A stretch of 12,604 bases of DNA from JABDPF01 sp037384065 (lineage in GTDB: Bacteria > Pseudomonadota > Gammaproteobacteria > Xanthomonadales > SZUA-36): positions 1 to 12,604 of the forward strand of contig JARROJ010000063.1 in the NCBI GenBank assembly GCA_037384065.1, given 5' to 3'. Each line of letters begins with the position of its first letter. The stretch's first letter is position 1. Below are positions 7,545 to 12,604 of this stretch, in pieces. The notes beneath the pieces are model-generated. The model did no database searches and was not told where the DNA came from. It was given only the letters and a program-made list of their open reading frames with translations. Both the position numbers and the translations under genes were made by a program.

Positions 7545-8665
7545 GTCCGCGTTTGATTGCGCCATGGCTCGCACTCGTGCTGAGCGCCTGCGGCAGCGAG
7601 CCCGCACCGACCGGCGACACGGATTTTGCGATCCTGGCGCAGGCCGCCGAGGGCTACGCGCAGGCGGTGCCCGGCCGCGCGCTGGCGTTCCCGACCGACC
7701 ACGGGGCCCATCCGGAGTTCCGCATCGAGTGGTGGTACCTGACCGCCAACCTCACGGACGACGAGGGTCGCGCCTACGGCGCCCAGTGGACCCTGTTCCG
7801 CAGCGCCGTGCGCCCGCCGGGCTCGAACCCCATGCGCAATGCCTGGCAGAGCGGCCAGGTCTACATGGCCCATTTCGCGCTGACCTGGCCGCAGGGCCAC
7901 CGCGGTTTTCAGCGTTATGCCCGTGGCGGCGATCACGCCGGCGAGGCGCAGGCAGCGGTGCGCGCGCAGCCCTTCGCCGCCTGGCTGGACGACTGGACAC
8001 TGCGCAGCAGCGGCGAAGACTGGCTGCCGCTCGAAGTCCGGGCCCGGCCGGACGAGGACGCCCTGGCGCTGCGCCTGCGCAGCGACCGACCGCTCGTCCT
8101 GCAGGGCGCGGATGGTTTTTCCCAGAAGCACCCCGGGGGCGGCGGTTCCTATTACTACAGCCAACCGTTCCTCGCCGCGGACGGCTGGGTCGAAATCGGC
8201 GGACGGCGCATCGCCGTCACGGGCCAGGCCTGGCTGGACCGCGAGTGGAGCAGCCAGTTCCTGCAGCCCGATCAGCAGGGCTGGGACTGGTTCGCGCTGC
8301 ACCTGGACAGCGGGGAAAAGCTCATGCTGTTCCAGCTGCGCCCGATGCCCGGTGCGCCGGGCGGCGCCTATCGCCACGGCGTTCTGATCCGCCCGGACGG
8401 CGCCCGGCAGGAACTCGGGGTGAGCGCGATCGAACTCGAGGTCCTGCGGCGCGAACGCGTGGCCGGCCGCCAACTGCCGCTCGCATGGCGGGTCGCCCTG
8501 CCGACCCTCGGCCGCGAACTGCGCATCGAGGCCCTGCGCCCCGATCAGTGGATGAACGTCGATTTCCCGTACTGGGAAGGCGCGGTTCGCGCGGAGGGCG
8601 CGGGCCCGGGCAGCCGCGGTGTCGGTTACATGGAGCTGACCGGTTACCCGCCGGCCGCGCGCTGA
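7541..8665 (+). CDS. AttH/CrtC lipocalin-like lipoprotein
   Basis: This 374-residue protein is the third gene of the ABC operon. It starts at GTG 7541, which overlaps the permease stop in a GTGA arrangement. The N-terminus MSPRLIAPWLALVLSAC is a short lipoprotein signal with lipobox LSAC and lipidated Cys17, so the mature protein is anchored in the envelope. Family hallmarks of the CrtC N-terminal lipocalin domain (AttH-like) are DHGAHPEFRIEWWYLTANL at 53-71, QKHPGGGGSYYYSQPF at 195-210 and GQAWLDREWSSQFL at 228-241. The family includes carotenoid hydratases, but members beside FtsX-type permeases are AttH-like and no carotenoid genes are nearby, so a hydratase role is unlikely. A role in binding or handling a lipid-like or exported substrate is inference. 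The frame is open upstream to about 7028 but that part overlaps the permease. Confidence 0.85.
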   Translation: MSPRLIAPWLALVLSACGSEPAPTGDTDFAILAQAAEGYAQAVPGRALAFPTDHGAHPEFRIEWWYLTANLTDDEGRAYGAQWTLFRSAVRPPGSNPMRNAWQSGQVYMAHFALTWPQGHRGFQRYARGGDHAGEAQAAVRAQPFAAWLDDWTLRSSGEDWLPLEVRARPDEDALALRLRSDRPLVLQGADGFSQKHPGGGGSYYYSQPFLAADGWVEIGGRRIAVTGQAWLDREWSSQFLQPDQQGWDWFALHLDSGEKLMLFQLRPMPGAPGGAYRHGVLIRPDGARQELGVSAIELEVLRRERVAGRQLPLAWRVALPTLGRELRIEALRPDQWMNVDFPYWEGAVRAEGAGPGSRGVGYMELTGYPPAAR

Positions 8666-8893
8666 CCGCGACCTTTGCATGACGCAGACCGGGGCAAGGC
8701 GCGCAAAAGCCGCTATGCTGAACGCGTCGATTCAATCGAACGGAGACGATCGTGACCTTCCCATTCGGGGTGACAGGCGCGCGCCGGACCGGGCGATGGT
8801 GAGCCCGGCCGGAACGATCCGCCGTCGGCAGCCGCATCCGCGACGCCCGCTTCGCCGCGCCCGCATCCCGATGCCAGGCCACGCAGTCGATTC
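8666..8893. other. Intergenic region with orphan start signals
   Basis: No convincing gene is visible in these 228 bp. A TATGCT box at 8714-8719 is followed by GGAG near 8742-8745 and, 6 nt later, GTG 8752, a well-formed translation start. The frame closes after 16 codons (MTFPFGVTGARRTGRW, stop 8800-8802). It may be a leader peptide, the stranded 5' end of a lost gene, or chance. A matching -35 box at normal spacing is not visible. Confidence 0.3.
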
Positions 8894-9361
8894 ATGGACG
8901 GCGAGCTGATCTGCACCTGTTCCTGCGGGACGGCGCGGGTGGTCGTCACAGGCCGACCCCTGACGCGATTTCGCTGCCACTGCACGATTTGCCAGGCCAC
9001 CTACCGTCAACCGTTCGCCGATGCGACCGTGCTGTGGGCCCGCGACGTCCCGCGCGACCGCGTCGAGCACGTCCGATTCGGCACGCATCGCAAACCGCCC
9101 GCCGCGCAGCGGGGCGTGTGCCCCGCCTGCGGCGACGTCACGGTCGCCTACATGACCCCGGTTCCGTTTCTTCGACTGGCCTTCGTTCCCGTCGCGCGGT
9201 ATCCGCACGATTTCCGCGTACCGGAGCCCGCGCTGGACATCTTCTACGATTCCCGCGTCGAAGACGTTGACGACGGCGTGCCCAAGTACCCCGGCTACTG
9301 GCCGAGCCAACTGGCCGTACTTCGACTGGTGTTGCGCGCGGCCCTGCGCCGCGGACGCTAG
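8894..9361 (+). CDS. GFA (glutathione-dependent formaldehyde-activating)/CENP-V family zinc protein
   Basis: This 155-residue cytosolic protein has the cysteine pattern of the GFA fold: C9 and C11 in CSCG, C28/C30/C33 in RCHCTIC, and C76/C79 in CPACG. These sites normally bind one structural and one catalytic zinc. The founding member was reported to speed formation of S-hydroxymethylglutathione, but most members are uncharacterised and the true substrate here is unknown. The length is near the usual 120-150 residues, with a basic C-terminal extension (LRLVLRAALRRGR). The start at 8894 is supported by the position of the first CxCG motif, although no clear ribosome binding site precedes it. 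No partner gene is evident: the next gene is convergent, with only 21 nt between the stops. Confidence 0.83.
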   Translation: MDGELICTCSCGTARVVVTGRPLTRFRCHCTICQATYRQPFADATVLWARDVPRDRVEHVRFGTHRKPPAAQRGVCPACGDVTVAYMTPVPFLRLAFVPVARYPHDFRVPEPALDIFYDSRVEDVDDGVPKYPGYWPSQLAVLRLVLRAALRRGR

Positions 9362-9382
9362 CAACCGCCACCCGGAGCGCGG

Positions 9383-11311
9383 TCAGTTGCCCGAGCCGCC
9401 GGCTGACCGCTCGATCCCGGCGAAGCGCGGATCGTCGCGGAGCAGGTCGAATTCCGGCCAGAGCCCGATGTAGGTCATCTTGGGCGACCGGTTATCCACC
9501 GCGCGTGACAGCCACTCGAGCGCCTCGTCGGCGGCGCCGGCCCTCGCGTACGCGACCGCGACTCGGAACGGATCGACATACGTTTCCGCGGCGCGCGCGG
9601 CCAGGGCCACGGCGATGGCGCGCATCGCCCCCGTTGCGCCGCCGGCCGCACGGCCGCGCTCCAGGGCCGCGCGCAGAACCGGGTCGTTCCGCACCGCGAA
9701 TTCGAGCCGTTCCTCGTCCAGGGCTTCGTCGTAACGACCCTGCTGCCAGTAAATCCGCGCCAGCAACCAGTGCACCGAGTACGCCGGGATGCGCTGGTTG
9801 ACCGCGATCGCCTCGGCGATGGCCTCGTCGTAGCGTCGCATCAGGAACAGGTGGATCGGCACCGGCATGTTCGAAACCGGCGTGAACGGGTCGATCAACT
9901 GCCCCTTGCGAATGCGCTCGAGGCTTTCCTCCAGCCGGCCGGCCAGCAACAGGCAGTCCGACTCGCCATGCAGGGCGGCGCTGTCGGAGGGGTTGAGCTG
10001 CAGCGCCCTGCGAAACGCGCGCATGGCGCCCGGCGTATCGCCGGACCAGAGCGCGACGTAACCCATCGCCGCATGGGCGATGTACGTACCCTCGTCCAGA
10101 TCCAGCGCGGTGCGCGCGGCGCGACGGGCCTGCGCGATGGCGTCCACCGGCGGCACGACGCCGTAAACCGCCTGGAACAGGTATACGGCCGCGAGTTCGC
10201 CCCAGGCCGGCGCGAAATCGGGCGCGAGGCCGACCACGCGTTGGAATTGGCGGATCGCCCCCCGAAAGCCGTCCGGATCGAGCCGATTCAGCTCCTCCAG
10301 GCCCGCCAGGAAGGCGCGGCTCGCGGCCGGATCGAGGGGCGCGGTGCGCGGCGCGGCGTCGGGACGGACGGCTCCGTCCGCTTGCGTTTGGCCGACGATT
10401 TGCTCCGCCATCGTCGCGATCAGGCCGAGCAGGTTACGCTCGTCCGCCTCGAACGCGTTCGCCCAGAGGTGGCCATCGCTGCGGCCGTCGATCAGCTGCG
10501 CCGTGATGCGGACCCGATCGCCCGCTTCGAGCACGCTGCCCTCGACCAGCACGTCCACGCCCAGTTCGGCGGCGATTTCCGCCAGGGGCCTGGCGCTGCC
10601 CGCGTAGCGTTTCGTCGACTGGCGCGACGTCACGCGCAGGACGCTGCGTTGGGATATCTCCGTCGTCAGCACGTCATGCACACCCGCAACGAACGCATCC
10701 AGGGCCGGCTCGCCGGTCAGGTTGCCCAGGGGCAGGACCGCCAATGAGCCGACCGCATCGGGGGGTGCGGTCCCGGAAGGCGGCGCCACGGGCCGGAACA
10801 GCTGCCACGACACGACCGCCAGCGCGGCGATCGCGCACAGGGCGAGGAGCACCGGCAACGCCTTGCGCGATCGCCGCGCGCCGTGAGCACGCGGATGAGC
10901 GACCGCGTCGATTTCGTCCACGGCCGCGATGAAACGGTAACCCAGCGAGTGGGTGGTCTCGATGTAACGCGGCGCGCCGGCATCGTCACCGAGCGCCTTG
11001 CGCAAGCGCCCGACCGCCTTGCTGAGCGCGGCATCGGAAATCACCGTTTCGCCCCAGACAGTGTCGATCAATTCGTCGCGCGCGACCACGTGATCGCGAT
11101 GCTCGATCAGGTAAACGAGAAGCTTCAGGACCCGCGGCTCGAGGTGGATCTGACGACCGTTCCGCGTCAGGACGAAGGTCGCCGGGTCGACGTGGAAGGT
11201 ATCGAACTGGTATGTGCGCTGCTGTTTGATGGCGACCCCCTGCCGCTCCGCAAAGGCGAATGCGAACCCAGGCTGCCCCTCCAGTATTCCACGCCCACCG
11301 GGTGCGGACAA
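9383..11311 (-). CDS. CadC-like transmembrane transcriptional regulator with TolB-N-like and TPR domains
   Basis: This 642-residue protein combines DNA binding and sensing in one membrane chain. Residues about 34-129 are an OmpR/PhoB-type winged helix (LEPRVLKLLVYLIEHRDHVV, then DAALSKAVGRLRKALGDD and YIETTHSLGYRFIA). A basic linker and one membrane helix follow (about 151-172, ALPVLLALCAIAALAVVSW). Residues about 187-306 form a TolB-N/FlgO-like domain (SLAVLPLGNLTGE, then GVDVLVEGSVLEAGDRVRIT), and about 325-605 are TPR-like helical repeats. It probably binds DNA from the membrane and senses a periplasmic or envelope signal; the signal is unknown. The start is problematic: the only canonical in-frame option upstream of the domain is TTG 11311 with no good ribosome binding site, while homology begins near residue 29, just after an ATC codon (11228-11230) preceded by AGGGGG at 5 nt. 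It is divergent from the DUF4397 gene. Confidence 0.85.
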   Translation of the reverse strand: MSAPGGRGILEGQPGFAFAFAERQGVAIKQQRTYQFDTFHVDPATFVLTRNGRQIHLEPRVLKLLVYLIEHRDHVVARDELIDTVWGETVISDAALSKAVGRLRKALGDDAGAPRYIETTHSLGYRFIAAVDEIDAVAHPRAHGARRSRKALPVLLALCAIAALAVVSWQLFRPVAPPSGTAPPDAVGSLAVLPLGNLTGEPALDAFVAGVHDVLTTEISQRSVLRVTSRQSTKRYAGSARPLAEIAAELGVDVLVEGSVLEAGDRVRITAQLIDGRSDGHLWANAFEADERNLLGLIATMAEQIVGQTQADGAVRPDAAPRTAPLDPAASRAFLAGLEELNRLDPDGFRGAIRQFQRVVGLAPDFAPAWGELAAVYLFQAVYGVVPPVDAIAQARRAARTALDLDEGTYIAHAAMGYVALWSGDTPGAMRAFRRALQLNPSDSAALHGESDCLLLAGRLEESLERIRKGQLIDPFTPVSNMPVPIHLFLMRRYDEAIAEAIAVNQRIPAYSVHWLLARIYWQQGRYDEALDEERLEFAVRNDPVLRAALERGRAAGGATGAMRAIAVALAARAAETYVDPFRVAVAYARAGAADEALEWLSRAVDNRSPKMTYIGLWPEFDLLRDDPRFAGIERSAGGSGN

Positions 11312-11409
11312 CCGGCGGGCGTGTCGCTCGAAAAACCGTCCGTCACCGCACCACCACGATTCCGTCGACGAAGGATCAGGAGCGGAGCGAACGCGTTGCG
11401 CACACCGTT

Positions 11410-11451
11410 CATGAACCCGGCCGGTCGCTCAAACCGGCGGCCGGGTTCGTG
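11410..11451. repeat. Long inverted repeat (hairpin) in divergent region
   Basis: GAACCCGGCCG at 11413-11423 pairs perfectly with CGGCCGGGTTC at 11438-11448 around a 14-nt loop. The stem can extend outward through 11410-11412 and 11449-11451 with one wobble pair. No T-run follows on either strand, so it does not look like an intrinsic terminator. It could be an operator, an mRNA leader structure, or a remnant repeat. Confidence 0.7.
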
Positions 11452-11545
11452 GAGCGGGGCGAACGATCGAGGCGCGTGGCGTCTTCACACAACCTTGAGT
11501 ATGCCTTCAGTAATGTCGCTGTGTTCCGTCCGGACCTGGCCGAAC

Positions 11546-11563
11546 CGTGTCACGAACGACACG
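11546..11563. promoter_or_regulatory. Candidate operator: CGTGTC-N6-GACACG inverted repeat
   Basis: CGTGTC at 11546-11551 and GACACG at 11558-11563 form a perfect dyad with a 6-nt spacer, 43 nt upstream of the DUF4397 start codon. This size and position suit a dimeric repressor or activator site. Which protein would bind is unknown; OmpR-type domains more often use direct repeats, so the neighbouring regulator is not an obvious match. Confidence 0.35.
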
Positions 11564-11606
11564 ATCTGGTCCGAACGGCTCAACTTCACTGGTTACGGAG
11601 AGACCC

Positions 11607-12395
11607 ATGCGCACCATCGTATTCAAATTCGCTACCGCCCTCCTGCTGCTGACGGGCGCGTTCCACGCCACAACGGCAGCCGCCCAGGACGCCGAGTTGT
11701 CCGTTCTGCACGGCGTTCCGGGCCTGACCGTCGACGTGTGCGTCAACGGCGCGGTCCAACTGCCCGACTTCACGCCGGGATCGCTGGCGGGGCCGCTGTC
11801 CCTGCCCGCAGGCACTTACACGGTCGCCATTTTCGGTGACACGATCGACTGCTCCGGCACACCGGCCATCGGTCCGGTCGACCTGCCGCTCGCCGCGGGC
11901 ATGAGTTACACCGCCGTCGCGCACCTCGACGCGACCGGCACCCCCACGGCCAGCCTGTTCACCAACGATACGAGCGCCGCCGGCGCCGGCGAGGGCAAGG
12001 TGACCATTCGCCACACCGCCGCCAACGCCGAGGGCGTGTCGATTCTCGTCAACGGCAGCATCGACCTGGGCACGTTCATCAACGGCGGAACAATCGGCCC
12101 GGAAACGCTGCCCGTCGGCACGTACTCCGCCGAGATCAAGGCGGGCGACGTGACGGTGCCGCCCACTCCGGCTGACGTCCCGGTGACCGAAGGCCAGAAC
12201 ACCATCGTGTACGCCTGGGGCGACGCCGCGAGCTCGGCGGGCGTACAGCTCGCTGTCCAGGTCGTCGACCTCGAAGCGTCCGGCCCGGCCGTCCCGGCCG
12301 CCAAGCCCGTTCCGACGATGGGAACCATCGGCATCATCGCCCTGGTTACGCTGATGCTCGGAATCGGTCTGCTGGGTGTTCGCCGCCTCGTCTGA
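11607..12395 (+). CDS. Secreted DUF4397 protein with IPTL-CTERM-like C-terminal tail
   Basis: This 262-residue protein has a Sec signal peptide (1-26: hydrophobic ATALLLLTGAF core, predicted cleavage after AAA before QDAE). Two DUF4397-like beta-rich units follow: about 30-120 (ELSVLHGVPGLTVDVCVNG, then SLPAGTYTVAIFG) and about 130-222 (KVTIRHTAANAEGVSILVNG, then TLPVGTYSAEIKAG). Cys46 and Cys82 could form a disulfide. The tail is VPTMGTIG at 235-242, a hydrophobic helix (about 241-257) and a final RR, the layout of IPTL-CTERM sorting signals handled by exosortases, though the core reads VPTM and lacks the usual W. It is therefore probably exported and either processed or membrane-anchored; its function is unknown. 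ATG 11607 was chosen for the signal peptide and the well-placed GGAG (11597-11600 region); the frame is open further upstream but without coding character. A strong terminator follows. Confidence 0.85.
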   Translation: MRTIVFKFATALLLLTGAFHATTAAAQDAELSVLHGVPGLTVDVCVNGAVQLPDFTPGSLAGPLSLPAGTYTVAIFGDTIDCSGTPAIGPVDLPLAAGMSYTAVAHLDATGTPTASLFTNDTSAAGAGEGKVTIRHTAANAEGVSILVNGSIDLGTFINGGTIGPETLPVGTYSAEIKAGDVTVPPTPADVPVTEGQNTIVYAWGDAASSAGVQLAVQVVDLEASGPAVPAAKPVPTMGTIGIIALVTLMLGIGLLGVRRLV

Positions 12396-12421
12396 ACCGA
12401 ATCCGGCTCGAAATCCCCTGA

Positions 12422-12450
12422 ACGGCCGCGCCAGGCGCGGCCGTTTTTTT
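12422..12450 (+). terminator. Rho-independent terminator
   Basis: A perfect 10-bp GC-rich stem, ACGGCCGCGC (12422-12431) with GCGCGGCCGT (12435-12444), closes a 3-nt CAG loop and runs directly into seven T residues (12444-12450). It lies 27 nt after the DUF4397 stop and should end that transcript. Confidence 0.95.
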
Positions 12451-12497
12451 ATCCCGCAACAACCAAGACATCCCGGGGGCCTTCGCCGCCGCGCCGC

Positions 12498-12525
12498 TTG
12501 CCATTCCCTCCGCCTGCTCTAAACT
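12498..12525 (+). promoter_or_regulatory. Sigma70-type promoter for the gene at 12556
   Basis: The -35 box TTGCCA (12498-12503) and -10 box TAAACT (12520-12525) are separated by 16 bp, each matching four consensus positions. Transcription would start near 12532, about 24 nt before ATG 12556. It lies just after a strong terminator, which fits the start of a new transcription unit. Confidence 0.55.
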
Positions 12526-12555
12526 GGTCGCTTTCGTCCCGCACAGGCCCGCCCG

Positions 12556-12604
12556 ATGAGCCAGACCGACCTCAAGGCGTTCACCGAAGAAACCGATCTG
12601 AAGC
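12556..12604 (+). CDS. 5' end of an unidentified gene (partial, cut by window end)
   Basis: ATG 12556 opens a frame that runs to the window edge, giving 16 codons (MSQTDLKAFTEETDLK). An AGG about 9 nt upstream may be a weak ribosome binding site, and a good promoter pair lies at 12498-12525. Third positions are mostly C or G and the composition looks coding. The visible residues are too few to assign a family. Confidence 0.6.
   Translation, partial: MSQTDLKAFTEETDLK

Larger units (their letters stand above)
11312..11606. promoter_or_regulatory. Divergent regulatory region between the CadC-like regulator and the DUF4397 gene
   Basis: No gene is supported in these 295 bp (376 bp if the regulator starts at 11230). 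Promoters for both divergent genes should lie here. It holds a long hairpin at 11410-11451 and a perfect 6+6 inverted repeat at 11546-11563. GAACC at 11542-11546 and TCTG at 11565-11568 resemble the -35 and -10 boxes of an ECF sigma promoter at roughly permitted spacing, about 40 nt upstream of ATG 11607, but this match is weak. No good sigma70 pair was found. Confidence 0.45.

Noticed and set aside
7541..8665. Carotenoid 1,2-hydratase (CrtC) as the function of the lipoprotein gene
   Set aside because: The fold family fits, but the lipobox, the position after an FtsX-type permease and the absence of carotenoid genes favour an AttH-like role.
8679..8909. A 76-codon plus-strand frame running into the GFA gene
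   Set aside because: The product is arginine/proline-rich with no domain, and it overlaps the start of the well-supported GFA gene.
9770..10747. A 325-codon plus-strand frame opposite the CadC-like regulator
   Set aside because: Its composition is that of an antisense shadow, and the minus strand encodes clear TolB-N-like and TPR segments.
1..12604. CRISPR array, tRNA or rRNA gene, insertion sequence or prophage
   Set aside because: No regularly spaced repeats, no transposase or integrase motifs and no recognisable RNA gene were seen by eye on either strand.

Overview
The window is a compact, GC-rich chromosomal stretch (C or G at most third codon positions) from a Gram-negative bacterium. 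The combination of a lipobox lipoprotein with an FtsX-type ABC transporter, a CadC-like membrane regulator with TolB-N-like and TPR segments, a polyphosphate glucokinase and a secreted DUF4397 protein with an IPTL-CTERM-like tail suggests an environmental gammaproteobacterium of Xanthomonadales/Chromatiales type. That placement is inference. I see no tRNA, rRNA, CRISPR array, insertion sequence, integrase or phage gene.

Layout: (i) 1-118 is the 3' end of an unidentified gene, followed after 12 nt by a ROK-family polyphosphate glucokinase (131-907). (ii) A class I methyltransferase (1067-1984, +) runs tail-to-tail into a second, unrelated methyltransferase with an extra N-terminal beta-rich domain (1981-3216, -); the two share a CTAG stop palindrome. 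(iii) The second methyltransferase sits 14 nt downstream of a DRG/Obg-like TGS-domain GTPase (3231-4250, -), probably as one operon. (iv) Divergently, 4350-8665 is a tight three-gene operon: LolD/MacB-type ATPase, a fused ~10-helix FtsX-type permease, and a lipoprotein of the AttH/CrtC lipocalin-like family. It is an Att-like export or envelope system. (v) A GFA-family zinc protein (8894-9361, +) converges on a large CadC-like transmembrane transcription regulator (9383-11311, -). (vi) Divergent from that regulator, 11607-12395 encodes the secreted DUF4397 protein with a C-terminal sorting-like tail and a strong intrinsic terminator. (vii) A new transcription unit begins near 12498, with a good sigma70-type promoter and the first 16 codons of a gene cut by the window edge.

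The clearest multi-gene system is the ATPase-permease-lipoprotein operon. By family knowledge, the ATPase and permease form an inner-membrane machine that moves or extracts an envelope substrate, and the lipoprotein acts in the periplasm or at the outer membrane. The CadC-like regulator and the DUF4397 gene share a divergent intergenic region that holds two inverted repeats, so local regulation is possible but unproven. Nothing here is a clearly new defence or mobile system. The most unusual points are the missing canonical start codon of the CadC-like regulator, the histidine-to-lysine change in the glucokinase sugar-binding motif, the DxxP G3 box of the GTPase, and the Wzt-like-domain/methyltransferase fusion next to that GTPase.
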